Program-made: the position numbers and the translations under genes
The notes under the pieces: model-generated
Told to the model about the DNA's origin: nothing
Database searches by the model: none
What the model saw: only the letters and a program-made list of their open reading frames with translations
In this document: positions 8,219 to 16,678 of the stretch, in pieces
How the letters are laid out: each line of letters opens with the position of its first letter
Numbering within the stretch: position 1 is the stretch's first letter
Assembly: GCA_903877125.1 (NCBI GenBank)
Contig: CAIRCM010000033.1
Span: 1 to 54,137 of the forward strand
DNA from: an uncultured Acetobacteraceae bacterium
GTDB lineage: Bacteria > Pseudomonadota > Alphaproteobacteria > Acetobacterales > Acetobacteraceae
Direction: 5' to 3'
DNA: 54,137 nucleotides

Positions 8219-9210
8219 TGGCGTAACTCCCTGGTCCAGGCCTGCCGGACCGTATCGAGGCAGTCGGGCGGTTCCGACAGCAGCGCGCATGCCACGCGGC
8301 GCACCCGGTCCTTGTCCTGTTCGGCGACGATGTACTCGACCGGCGATTTTCCATCTACCCGCGCCAGGAACAGGCCCGGCAGCAGATGGGCGGCGCGTCG
8401 TTCGAACGCCGCCGGCGCTTCCCAGGCGATCCCCGCGCGATAGGCCTCAGTCATCGTGTCGAAGCACGCGAGGAATCCGTCCCGGGCAGAGGGCGTCCAG
8501 AGGCATTTCAGCAGCAGATGATTGAGGCAGAAGGCCAGATCGAATGCCGGGTCGCCCCACCAGGCGCATTCCGCGTCCAGGAACACTGGCCCGTTTGGTC
8601 CGCACAGGATGTTCTTCGGGCTGACGTCGCCATGCACCAGGGCACGCTTGTTCGTCTGGATCATGCTCACCAGCGCCGTGAGCGCGGGCGCCATGTCGGG
8701 ATGCGCTCGGGCTGTCGCCACCAGGTACGGCTCCAGCCGGATATCGTAGAAAATGCCATCGGTGGGGAACGCGGCGGCGACCGACGGATCGGCGGCGGTG
8801 GCGGCGTGGATCCGAACCAGGGTCGTCGCGACCCCAGCGGCAAAGGCCGGGTCCGCGTGACCGTCCCGCAGTTGGGATTTCCAAAGCGGATGGTTGTCGG
8901 GCGGCAGGAACGTCATCGCGAGCACGCCGCCGGCCTCATCCTGGCCCAGAAGCGCCGGTGCAGCGCCGGGGACAGCGGCATTCGCGCGTTGCATCCAGCG
9001 GGCTTCATACAGATTGCGCTCGACCGGCGCCTGCCAGTCGGCCGCGACGCGCAGTTTTGCCAGTGCCCGTTTGACGCAGATCGGACCGGCCGCCGCATCG
9101 ATGCGCCATATGTCGGACGATACACCGCCGGTCAGCCGGTCGCCGGTCGCCGCGTCATCGACCGCGATGCCCATCCGCCGCAGTGCAGCGAGAATGTCCC
9201 CGGCGATCAC
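8215..9210 (-). CDS. APH/choline-kinase-like phosphotransferase
   Basis: A 331-aa small-molecule kinase of the aminoglycoside phosphotransferase fold. The N-terminal nucleotide lobe has GGVSSDIWRI and the lysine segment ICVKRAL. The catalytic loop is VHGDVSPKNIL (Brenner-type HGD...N) and the metal-binding segment is FLDAECAWWGDPAFDLAF. The overall pattern recalls methylthioribose or homoserine kinase-like proteins that phosphorylate a hydroxyl of a metabolite. The GTG at 9210 is chosen because it overlaps the upstream TGA (GTGA), matching the other 4-nt junctions of the operon; a GTG at 9225 would add five residues. In context it may phosphorylate the substrate of the enolase-like protein. 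Confidence 0.85.
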   Translation of the reverse strand: MIAGDILAALRRMGIAVDDAATGDRLTGGVSSDIWRIDAAAGPICVKRALAKLRVAADWQAPVERNLYEARWMQRANAAVPGAAPALLGQDEAGGVLAMTFLPPDNHPLWKSQLRDGHADPAFAAGVATTLVRIHAATAADPSVAAAFPTDGIFYDIRLEPYLVATARAHPDMAPALTALVSMIQTNKRALVHGDVSPKNILCGPNGPVFLDAECAWWGDPAFDLAFCLNHLLLKCLWTPSARDGFLACFDTMTEAYRAGIAWEAPAAFERRAAHLLPGLFLARVDGKSPVEYIVAEQDKDRVRRVACALLSEPPDCLDTVRQAWTRELRQ

Positions 9211-11363
9211 CGCGCCTTTTTCCACTCATCCAGCCAGGCGTTCAAACGCTTCCCGCCATCCTTGGGCGCGGCGTCGACGGCGTGCCAGGCGAGAAACGCG
9301 GTGCCCTCGGCGCCGATCATGACGACTCCATCCATCGCCTTGGTGCGGCGCAACGCCTCCAGCGCCTGTTCGGGGGTCTGCACGACCGGCCCGGCGACAT
9401 TCAGCGAGGTGTTGACCGAGACCTCCACCCCCACACGCCGGCCCATGGCGCACAGGTAGGCGTGGGTGAAGGGGTCCGCGTCGGGGCGGACGATCTGGAT
9501 GCGGCTGGTGTTGTCCAAATGGATCACGGCGGGGATCAGCCGATGGCTGTCGGGCCGGGGGCGCGCGGTCAGGACCATATAGTTGTAGGCGTTGTAGTCG
9601 TCGTCCGACGCGCCGTCCTGCAGGACGAACAGTTGTTGCGCGGCCGCGAGCGTCGCCATCGGGGCGAGCGGTCGGAACGGCTCGCGGAATTTCACCAGCC
9701 GGTTGATCGTTTCCAGCGACCGCGCGTTGCAGGGGTTGGCGAGGATCGAGCGATGTCCGAGTGCACGCGGTCCGGTTTCCGCGGCTCCCTGAAACAGGCC
9801 CAGCACACCGTCCCGCGCGATCACGGAGGCCATGAAATCAGCGACCCCAGTAGGATCGGAAACCGACCCCAACGCCGTCCAGCCGATTTCCTTGCTGGCA
9901 CGCAATGCGGTTTCGATCTCGGCATCGGATGGCGCCTCGCCGCAATAGAAGGCATGCCGCTGGGGCGCTCCGGGCTTGGCGCCGGCCTGCATTGCGAACT
10001 GGAAGGCCGCACCCGCCGGCACGCCGGGCTCGCCAGGGATGGGCGGCACCCAGACATGCAGGCAGGTATCCGAGCGGCCGAAATTGCGCCGGTAATACCC
10101 CGCGTCGAAATGGTCCATGAGCCGCATGTTGGCGATCGCGTTCAACGCGGTGCCGCCGGTCAAAACCAACTGTGCCGCTCCGGTCTGGCGGATGTAATGA
10201 TCGACGATGTGGAAAAGGGCATCCTCGAACACCAACTGCGTCGCGGCGGCCTTGTCGAAACGTTCCTGCGCGCTGGTGGTCTCGCCCGTTGCGTCGACCC
10301 GCATCACCGCGTCGGGGTTCCACATTTTCTCCAGCGGAATCGGCGGCCCGAGGACCTCGGCCAGTGCGGGCGTGTACGGTTCCGCCAGCAGGCGGCGAGG
10401 CCAGTTCGCCAGCGCGCGGTTCAGCCGAACGACGCCGTTGGGTGCGAAGTGAAAAATTTCACGCAATTTGCGGTAATACGGATTGGTCATCCGATCGCTG
10501 TCGCCCCAGGCGACCGCGCCCATGTATCGTCCCTCGCTGCTCAGGATCGTCCAGCCGCCCTGGCTGGAGCTGATCATGCTGTAAAATCCGCCGAGGGAGT
10601 CAAAGACGTCCTCGTTCCGGTACAGCAGTTCGAGCCGCCCTTGGCGTGCCAGGTAGACGGAAATCGCGCCGTCATCGCCGATCCCATCGATCACCGTGAT
10701 CAGCACCGGCTGGTCCGATCCGACGAACGGCGAAGCCGCATAGGAATAATAGGCGTGGTTGCCATGGTGGCGCATGCCGATGATCGGCATCGCCGCGTCA
10801 AGGCCAAGCTGGTGCCCCAATCGGGCGGGTGCCCTTGTCGCTCGACGGATGTGCTTGATGTTCATCCCGCCAAACTGCTCGGGGTCCAGCAGGATCCGGC
10901 TCGCCGGCAGTTCGGCGCAAACCGCGCCCACCAGGGTCGTGGCCAGCCGGACGTAATCCCAGCTCGCCACGCAGGCATGAATGTCCTTGGCGCTTAACCC
11001 GATGCCCGCAGCGGTTCGCATCACCGCGTCAAGGCTTTGCTTCGGGTAGTCGGTGCAGTTTTTGACGCCGGTATAGCGTTCTTCCTCATCGTTGCGGATG
11101 AGGTTGACGCCGCGTTCGGCCGAGACTTCCACCAGTGCCACGCCGCTGTTGTGGCCCGCCGGACCGATGCCGAGCAGCCATGCGGTTTCGCCGCGCCGCA
11201 GTTTCGCGGTCAGAGCAGCGGACCGTTCTCGTGCGTAGGCGCTGGTGGGCGTGAGAAAGGAACGCCTTGCCGCATAGGCTGACAGCACGGGGTAGGCCAC
11301 CTTTTGGGCGAACTGGCCGACCAGGCGGTGGGTAGGACCGAAGCGTCCGAACGTTGTCGGCAT
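9207..11363 (-). CDS. Carbamoyltransferase, NodU/CmcH/TobZ family
   Basis: A 718-aa two-domain O-carbamoyltransferase. The Kae1-like domain has the HNSGVAL strand (H71), metal-binding MRHHGNHAYY (H199, H200, H203), VIDGIGDDGA (224-233) and the nucleotide motif LTGGTALNAIAN (401-412). The C-terminal domain has ETGPRALGHRSILANP (529-544) and the NTSLN segment at 651-655. These enzymes use carbamoyl phosphate and ATP to form carbamoyl-adenylate and transfer the carbamoyl group to a hydroxyl, typically of a sugar or antibiotic. An N-terminal extension of about 60 residues precedes the core. The usual Gly-Arg before the Glu of the C-terminal motif is here Gly-Ala-Ala-Glu. It is the first gene of the coupled block and diverges from a GMC oxidoreductase gene. 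Confidence 0.9.
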   Translation of the reverse strand: MPTTFGRFGPTHRLVGQFAQKVAYPVLSAYAARRSFLTPTSAYARERSAALTAKLRRGETAWLLGIGPAGHNSGVALVEVSAERGVNLIRNDEEERYTGVKNCTDYPKQSLDAVMRTAAGIGLSAKDIHACVASWDYVRLATTLVGAVCAELPASRILLDPEQFGGMNIKHIRRATRAPARLGHQLGLDAAMPIIGMRHHGNHAYYSYAASPFVGSDQPVLITVIDGIGDDGAISVYLARQGRLELLYRNEDVFDSLGGFYSMISSSQGGWTILSSEGRYMGAVAWGDSDRMTNPYYRKLREIFHFAPNGVVRLNRALANWPRRLLAEPYTPALAEVLGPPIPLEKMWNPDAVMRVDATGETTSAQERFDKAAATQLVFEDALFHIVDHYIRQTGAAQLVLTGGTALNAIANMRLMDHFDAGYYRRNFGRSDTCLHVWVPPIPGEPGVPAGAAFQFAMQAGAKPGAPQRHAFYCGEAPSDAEIETALRASKEIGWTALGSVSDPTGVADFMASVIARDGVLGLFQGAAETGPRALGHRSILANPCNARSLETINRLVKFREPFRPLAPMATLAAAQQLFVLQDGASDDDYNAYNYMVLTARPRPDSHRLIPAVIHLDNTSRIQIVRPDADPFTHAYLCAMGRRVGVEVSVNTSLNVAGPVVQTPEQALEALRRTKAMDGVVMIGAEGTAFLAWHAVDAAPKDGGKRLNAWLDEWKKAR

Positions 11364-11391
11364 ATGAGTGATCTTGCTCCGTTGGGCAGCA

Positions 11392-11417
11392 GCCCGGCGC
11401 CGGGCCTCTTGAGGCCC
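11392..11417. promoter_or_regulatory. Two overlapping perfect palindromes in the divergent promoter region
   Basis: GCCCGGCGCCGGGC (11392-11405) is a perfect 14-bp palindrome, and GGGCCTCTTGAGGCCC (11402-11417) is a perfect 16-bp palindrome overlapping it. They lie in the 106-bp gap between the divergently transcribed carbamoyltransferase operon and the first GMC oxidoreductase. The position suits an operator shared by both transcripts, or RNA hairpins in the leaders. No regulator is encoded alongside. Confidence 0.4.
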
Positions 11418-11469
11418 ATGCAGACGCCGCGCACACTACTGGGACTAAAGAATTGGGGGAAGAAACGCC

Positions 11470-13080
11470 ATGGCTGAAATGTTGGAAACCGATTACGTCG
11501 TCGTGGGCGCCGGATCGGCCGGCTGCGTGATGGCCGCGCGCCTGACCGAAGAACCCGGCACGCAGGTTACCCTGCTGGAGGCCGGGGGCAACGACAACCA
11601 TTTCTGGATCCATGTGCCGTTGGGCTTCGGGAAAACCTTCGCCGACCCCAAGGTCAACTGGATGTTCGAAACCGAACCGGATTCCAAGGGGCGACGCATG
11701 TACTGGCCGCGCGGGAAGGTGCTGGGCGGCTCGTCGTCGATTAACGGCATGATCTACATCCGTGGGCAGCACGAGGATTTCGATCACTGGCGGCAGCTTG
11801 GAAACCCCGGTTGGTCATCGGGCGACGTGCTCCCGTATTTCCGCCGGTCGGTCAGCCAGGAACGAGGTGCCGATGAGTATCACGCGACCGATGGGCCGTT
11901 GGCGGTTTCCGATGTGCGCTACACCCATCCGCTGTGCGATGCGTTTATCGAGGCGGCGGTGGAACTCGGTTTCCCCAGGAACAACGATTTCAACGGCAAA
12001 GTGCAGGAGGGCGTCGGCTATCAGCAGACGACAACGAAGAACGGCAAACGTTGGTCCACGGCGGTTGGCTACCTGAAGCCCGCCATGGGCCGCCCCAATC
12101 TGCGGGTGATCACCCGCGTGCTGACGGACCGGGTGATCTTCGAGGGCAAGCGCGCGGTTGGGATCGCGTTCCAGGAAAACGGCGTGTCGAAAATCATTCG
12201 TGCCCGGCGGGAAGTCATCTTGTGCGCCGGCGCGATCGGTTCGCCGCATATTCTGTTGTTGTCGGGCGTCGGACCGGCGGAGCATCTGCGGGACCATGGG
12301 GTCGACGTGGTGCACCATCTGCCCGGCGTCGGGAAATCGTTGCAGGACCATTATTCCGGAGCGGTCAAGTTGCGCTGCAACCAGAAAATCACCTTTAACG
12401 ACACCATGCAGAGCCCGCTTCGGAAACTCGGCGTCGGGCTGAATTATCTGCTGCGCCGCCGCGGGCCGTTGACGATGGGTGTGGGGCCGGTTGCGCTGTT
12501 CGGGAAGACGCGGCCGGAATACGCGTCACCGGATGTGAAGTTCACCCTGTCCCCGTTCAGCGCCGACAACCCGGCGAAGGGTCTGCACGATTTCTCCGGC
12601 TTCACGCTGATCGGCTATCAGTTGCGGCCGGACAGCCGGGGCGAGCTGAAACTGCGTAGCGCCAATCCTCGCGACACCCCGGCGATGTTCCCGAATTATC
12701 TGTCCGCCGAACTGGATCAGCGGACTATCGTCGACAGTTTGAAGTGGTGCAGGCGGTTTTTGGAAACGGATCATCTGAAACGATACATCGAATCCGAATA
12801 TCTGCCCGGCACCGACGTGCGGTCGGACGACGAATTGCTGGATTACGCGCGTCGCACCGGCGGCACGACTTTCCATCAGACAAGCACCTGCCGCATGGGG
12901 CCGGACCCGATGGCGGTCGTGGATCCGGAGTTGCGGGTGCATGGGTTGGAAGGGCTGCGCGTCGTGGATGCCTCGATCATGCCGACCGTGGCATCGGGGA
13001 ACACCAACGCGCCGACGATCATGATCGCCGAAAAGGCCTCGGATATGATCCGTGGGCGGACGATGGCAGCGGCGGTTTAG
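11470..13080 (+). CDS. GMC-family FAD-dependent oxidoreductase (choline/alcohol dehydrogenase-like), copy 1
   Basis: A 536-aa flavoprotein. The FAD-binding turn is [15 protein letters not shown] near the N-terminus, followed by the GMC signatures [15 protein letters not shown] and [16 protein letters not shown]. The C-terminal catalytic region has His in [12 protein letters not shown] and Asn in SGNTNAPT. The family oxidises alcohols to aldehydes with FAD; the substrate is not determined. There is no signal peptide. GGGGGAAG about 9 nt before the ATG at 11470 supports the start. A close paralogue of nearly the same length lies 1.2 kb downstream, separated by an opposite-strand binding-protein gene. 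Confidence 0.93.
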   Translation: MAEMLETDYVVVGAGSAGCVMAARLTEEPGTQVTLLEAGGNDNHFWIHVPLGFGKTFADPKVNWMFETEPDSKGRRMYWPRGKVLGGSSSINGMIYIRGQHEDFDHWRQLGNPGWSSGDVLPYFRRSVSQERGADEYHATDGPLAVSDVRYTHPLCDAFIEAAVELGFPRNNDFNGKVQEGVGYQQTTTKNGKRWSTAVGYLKPAMGRPNLRVITRVLTDRVIFEGKRAVGIAFQENGVSKIIRARREVILCAGAIGSPHILLLSGVGPAEHLRDHGVDVVHHLPGVGKSLQDHYSGAVKLRCNQKITFNDTMQSPLRKLGVGLNYLLRRRGPLTMGVGPVALFGKTRPEYASPDVKFTLSPFSADNPAKGLHDFSGFTLIGYQLRPDSRGELKLRSANPRDTPAMFPNYLSAELDQRTIVDSLKWCRRFLETDHLKRYIESEYLPGTDVRSDDELLDYARRTGGTTFHQTSTCRMGPDPMAVVDPELRVHGLEGLRVVDASIMPTVASGNTNAPTIMIAEKASDMIRGRTMAAAV

Positions 13081-13082
13081 CC

Positions 13083-13110
13083 GGCTGCTGAAAAACGATT
13101 TTCAACAGCC
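13083..13110. terminator. Inverted repeat between convergent genes, likely bidirectional terminator
   Basis: GGCTGCTGAAAA (13083-13094) and TTTTCAACAGCC (13099-13110) form a 12-bp stem with one mismatch and a 4-nt loop, directly after the stop of the first GMC gene. The convergent binding-protein gene ends at 13153. The A/T-rich upper stem rather than a T-run makes this an atypical but plausible two-way terminator. Confidence 0.5.
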
Positions 13111-13152
13111 TGCTGGGAGTGGTCTCGGTTTGAGGGGTTCGTCCGTGGGACG

Positions 13153-14160
13153 TCACCCCCCATCCCCGCTCAGCCCCATCGGAAGAAACAGGTCCTTCCA
13201 CGAACGCGGCATGTGCTTCAGCCGCCCCACCGTGTGCATGAACACCACGAAATCCATCAGCTTCTTCGGCACCGTCGTCCAGTGGTTGTCCGGATCGGCC
13301 ACCATCTTGGTCATTTCGGCCATCGGGTGCGTTTCCTTCGCCAGCTCGATATAAATCGCCGCCGCGTCCGCCGGATGCGCATCGATGAAAGCGTTCGCCT
13401 CCTGCTGCGCATCGAACACCGCCTGGGCGACGGTCTGGTTGCTGGTCCGGTACTTCGGCGCCGCCCCCAGCAGCCCGTTGACGTGCGGCCCGCCCAAAGT
13501 GTCGTTCGATTTCAGCACCAGATGTACGTTCGGCGACGCCAGCTCGTAATAGTAAAACGGCGAGACGGTATAATGGCTGTTCACCTGCGACTTGCCTGAT
13601 ATCACGTTCGCCGTCGCCTCCGGATGCGGCAGGGTCAGTGTTAATGGATCGAGGCGCTCGAACTGATCGTTCCCCCACAACTTCGCCGCCGCCATTTGCA
13701 GTGCGATCGCCTGTGCCGAGATTTTCGCGGTGGGCAGCGCGATGCGGTCCTTGTCGGTGAAATCGGCGATGGTCCTCACCGCCGGATTGTTCGTCGTCAG
13801 CATGAACGGCTGCAGTTGCACCGTGCTCAAGGCGCGCATTTCGCGTTCGGTGCCGACGGTCTTGTCCCACAACGTCGCCAACCCCGGCGTGCCGACGACG
13901 CCGAAATCCACGTCGCCGGTCAGCATCGCGTCGATCATCGCGCCGGGCCCGCCCAGCACCGGCCATTCCACCTTCAGCGCCGGCAAACCCAGCTTGGCGG
14001 CGTGGCGCTCGACGAGCTTCTCGTGTTCCATGACCATGAGCGGCAACGTAGGCAGCCCGTATTGCCGAACGATGCGCACGACAGAGGCGTCGGACGCGGA
14101 CGCGCGGCCTGTCACCGATGGCATCGCGAGCAGTCCCAGGCCGAAATAGCGGCGACGCAT
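13153..14160 (-). CDS. ABC-type substrate-binding protein (TauA/SsuA/NMT1-like), orphan
   Basis: A 335-aa periplasmic binding protein with an N-terminal export signal (MRRRYFGLGLLAMPSVTGRASA). The core pattern is VRIVRQYGLPTLPLMVMEHEKLVE, then GAMIDAMLTGDVDFGVVGTPGLATLW, as in nitrate/taurine/sulfonate-type SBPs. The closing segment HTVGRLKHMPRSWKDLFLP resembles the end of the SBP at 34186-35175, so the two are paralogues. No permease or ATPase gene is adjacent, so it presumably works with a transporter encoded elsewhere. It sits between two GMC oxidoreductase genes, suggesting uptake of the alcohol or acid they process (inference). Confidence 0.87.
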   Translation of the reverse strand: MRRRYFGLGLLAMPSVTGRASASDASVVRIVRQYGLPTLPLMVMEHEKLVERHAAKLGLPALKVEWPVLGGPGAMIDAMLTGDVDFGVVGTPGLATLWDKTVGTEREMRALSTVQLQPFMLTTNNPAVRTIADFTDKDRIALPTAKISAQAIALQMAAAKLWGNDQFERLDPLTLTLPHPEATANVISGKSQVNSHYTVSPFYYYELASPNVHLVLKSNDTLGGPHVNGLLGAAPKYRTSNQTVAQAVFDAQQEANAFIDAHPADAAAIYIELAKETHPMAEMTKMVADPDNHWTTVPKKLMDFVVFMHTVGRLKHMPRSWKDLFLPMGLSGDGG

Positions 14161-14243
14161 GCCTTATCCTCCCTTTTATAGAGCCGGGAGATACACCGGC
14201 CCGCCGATTTCGGCTATCGATGGGGTCAAACAGGGGAAACGCC

Positions 14244-15863
14244 ATGGCCGACACGTTGGAAGCCGATTTCGTCATCGTGGGTGCGGGCTCCGCCGGTTGC
14301 GTCCTGGCGGCACGGCTGACCGAAGACCCGAACACCAAGGTCATCCTGCTGGAGGCCGGCGGCAACGACTCCAACATGTGGATTCACATCCCCCTGGGCT
14401 TCGGCAAGACCTTCGCCGACAAGCGAGTGAACTGGTGCTTCGAGACGGAACCCGATCCGGGCGCGGGCGGGCGCAAGATCTTTTGGCCGCGTGGCAAGGT
14501 GCTGGGTGGATCGAGTTCCATCAACGGCATGGTCTACATTCGCGGCCAGAACGAGGATTTCGACCACTGGCGCCAGTTGGGGAACCCCGGCTGGTCCTCG
14601 GCCGACGTGCTGCCCTATTTCAAGCGCGCCGAACACCAGACCCGTGGCGAAGACTCGTACCACGCGACCGGCGGGCCACTTTGCGTATCGGACGTGCAGG
14701 ACGGGCATCCGTTGTGCGAGGCCTTCATCCGAGCCTCTGTCGAGGCAGGGTATAAGCGCAACGACGATTTCAACGGTGCCGACCAGGATGGCGTGGGCTA
14801 CCACCAGACGACCATCCGCGACGGCAAGCGCTGCTCGACTGCCGTCGGCTATCTCCATCCGGCGATGAAGCGGCCGAATCTACAGACCGTCACCCACGCC
14901 CATACCCAGAAGGTGCTGTTCGAAGGGACGCGCGCCACAGGCGTCGCGTTTCGCCTCAAGGGCCAGGACCGCGTCGCGCGTGCCCGCCGAGAGGTGATCC
15001 TGTGCGGCGGTGCGATCGGCTCGCCCCAAATCCTGATGTTGTCGGGCGTCGGCCCGCACGCCCATTTGCAGGAGATGGGGATTCCCGTCGTTCACCATCT
15101 GGCCGGCGTCGGTCAAAGCCTGCAGGACCACTACTCCGCGCCCATCAAGCTGCGTTGCACGCAGCCGATCACGGTTAACGATACGATGATGAGCGGGCTG
15201 AAGAAGCTGAAAACCGGGTTGGAGTATCTGATGTGGCGGCGTGGCGACCTGGCGGCCATTTCGGCTTCGGCCGCGCTGTTCGCGCGCACACGTCCGGAGC
15301 TGGCGACGCCGGACGTGAAGTTGTCGATCTCGACTTTCAGTGCCGAACGGCCCCAGGACGGCTTGCATAAATGGTCGGGGTTCACGGTGATAGCATACCA
15401 GCTGCGGCCAGAAAGCCGGGGCGAGATCACGTTGAAGTCGCCCGATCCGTTCACCGCCCCGGCGATGCGACCGAACTACCTGGCGGCCGAGACCGATCGT
15501 CGCGCGATCGTCGATGGTTTGAAGATCGCGCGCGGGTTGCTCGCGTCCCCACATATGCGCGGTTACGTGGCGTCGGAAGACAAGCCCGGCGCAGCCGTAC
15601 AGACCGACGATGACCTGCTGCAGTACGCTCGGGACAACGGCGGCACGGTGTTTCATCCCACCAGCACCTGTAAGATGGGGGTGGACCCCATGGCCGTGGT
15701 GGACCCCGAACTGCGGGTGCATGGGATCGAAGGGCTGCGGGTCGTCGACGCGTCGGTGATGCCAACAGTGGTGTCGGGGAATACCAATGCGGGCACGATC
15801 ATGATCGCCGAGAAGGCGGCAGATATGCTTGTGGGGCGGTCGGCATTGGCTCGGGCCGCGTGA
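14244..15863 (+). CDS. GMC-family FAD-dependent oxidoreductase, copy 2
   Basis: A 539-aa paralogue of the protein at 11470-13080, with near-identical landmarks: [58 protein letters not shown] and SGNTNAGT. The catalytic His and Asn are conserved. The two copies share even the start context (GGGGAAACGCCATGGC versus GGGGGAAGAAACGCCATGGC), which points to a gene duplication. I choose ATG 14244 over the in-frame upstream start at 14118 because of that ribosome-binding site and because the upstream residues overlap the opposite-strand SBP gene. Likely FAD-dependent alcohol oxidation; substrate unknown. Confidence 0.93.
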   Translation: MADTLEADFVIVGAGSAGCVLAARLTEDPNTKVILLEAGGNDSNMWIHIPLGFGKTFADKRVNWCFETEPDPGAGGRKIFWPRGKVLGGSSSINGMVYIRGQNEDFDHWRQLGNPGWSSADVLPYFKRAEHQTRGEDSYHATGGPLCVSDVQDGHPLCEAFIRASVEAGYKRNDDFNGADQDGVGYHQTTIRDGKRCSTAVGYLHPAMKRPNLQTVTHAHTQKVLFEGTRATGVAFRLKGQDRVARARREVILCGGAIGSPQILMLSGVGPHAHLQEMGIPVVHHLAGVGQSLQDHYSAPIKLRCTQPITVNDTMMSGLKKLKTGLEYLMWRRGDLAAISASAALFARTRPELATPDVKLSISTFSAERPQDGLHKWSGFTVIAYQLRPESRGEITLKSPDPFTAPAMRPNYLAAETDRRAIVDGLKIARGLLASPHMRGYVASEDKPGAAVQTDDDLLQYARDNGGTVFHPTSTCKMGVDPMAVVDPELRVHGIEGLRVVDASVMPTVVSGNTNAGTIMIAEKAADMLVGRSALARAA

Positions 15864-15891
15864 AATGAGGGAAACGCATCGGGCAACTTCC

Positions 15892-15920
15892 TTGACTCCC
15901 GAGGGCCTGATGCTTAAGAA
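15892..15920 (+). promoter_or_regulatory. Probable sigma70-type promoter of rpsT
   Basis: TTGACT at 15892-15897 is followed after 17 bp by TAAGAA at 15915-15920, about 84 nt before the rpsT ATG. The -35 matches the consensus well and the -10 is weak. The leader that follows contains CCTGGTCCCCCAGG (a small hairpin), which could contribute to S20 autoregulation. Confidence 0.45.
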
Positions 15921-16003
15921 CCGCGACCTTCCGCCGCTTCCTGGTCCCCCAGGTTGGGGCTCCATCCGTATAGACCCAATCGAACAGGCAACCTGAACAG
16001 CCC

Positions 16004-16279
16004 ATGGCCAATAACGCATCAGCGCGGAAGCGCATCCGTCAAACCGCGACCCGCACTGAGCGGAACACCGCCCGCAAGTCGCGCATGCGCACCTTTGTGA
16101 AGAAGGTCGAAGTGGCGATTGCCGCTGGCGACAAGACAGCGGCGGCCGATGCACTGCGCGCAGCGCAGCCGGAAATGCAGCGCGCGGCCGGCAAGGGCGT
16201 GACGCATATCAACACCGTCGCCCGCAAGCTGTCGCGGCTGTCCGCTCGCATCAAAGCGATTGCGACCGTTTCCGCTTAG
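16004..16279 (+). CDS. rpsT: 30S ribosomal protein S20
   Basis: A 91-aa basic protein starting [13 protein letters not shown] with the S20 hallmarks [14 protein letters not shown] and [20 protein letters not shown]20 binds 16S rRNA early in assembly of the 30S subunit. The length is normal. Placement immediately before dnaA on the same strand is typical of many alphaproteobacteria. It has its own probable promoter upstream and a hairpin terminator downstream. Confidence 0.98.
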   Translation: MANNASARKRIRQTATRTERNTARKSRMRTFVKKVEVAIAAGDKTAAADALRAAQPEMQRAAGKGVTHINTVARKLSRLSARIKAIATVSA

Positions 16280-16298
16280 TCGTTTCGATGGCACGCTT

Positions 16299-16320
16299 GA
16301 CCGAGCCTCCTGGCTCGGTC
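16299..16320 (+). terminator. Hairpin terminator after rpsT
   Basis: GACCGAGCC (16299-16307) and GGCTCGGTC (16312-16320) form a perfect 9-bp stem with a 4-nt TCCT loop, 20 nt after the rpsT stop. No T-run follows, so termination may be Rho-assisted. Confidence 0.6.
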
Positions 16321-16678
16321 ATAGTGTGGAAACGGACTAGACGAGACTTAAATCTGATAGATTGTTACACAAAATCTGGTGGTTGTATCGTTTCCTGAAT
16401 GGAAATTGGATACGGCGCTATTTCTATTGCAATTATAGAGATATACGCAAGTATATTGCGTTTGTGTTGGTTGGGCGGTCAGTCGGTCAAATTCCAATTG
16501 CCCGTGAAACATAATTGACTTAAACGAGTTTCAACAGGACGCGGGATATCAGTAAAGTTGTGGGCTACGCTCTCGGTCTACCCGAAAGCTGCTCGGGTAT
16601 ATTGTCCGACCCAAGCTGAGCTTGGAATACGCGGCGCAATTTTCGGTAAATCGCAGTGAACTCGGAGGGATCGGGGGC
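16321..16678. other. AT-rich spacer between rpsT and dnaA
   Basis: This spacer is clearly more AT-rich than the genes around it, especially 16340-16530. It holds the palindrome ATATAC-gcaa-GTATAT (16441-16456). The best DnaA-box-like matches are weak: TGTGGAAAC at 16325 matches 7/9 of the reverse consensus. I see no cluster of strong boxes, so I read it as the dnaA promoter/leader region rather than a proven origin. GGAGGG at 16663-16668 is the dnaA ribosome-binding site. Confidence 0.5.

Noticed and set aside
9183-10997. A 604-codon plus-strand frame opposite the carbamoyltransferase
   Set aside because: Antisense shadow of a gene with complete, well-ordered family motifs.
9207-11363. Reading the Kae1-like domain as TsaD (tRNA t6A synthesis)
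   Set aside because: The C-terminal GPRALGHRSILA domain and 718-aa length are specific to the NodU/TobZ family.
16321-16678. Chromosome origin (oriC) next to dnaA
   Set aside because: AT-rich, but only weak DnaA-box matches and no cluster; alphaproteobacterial origins are often not next to dnaA.
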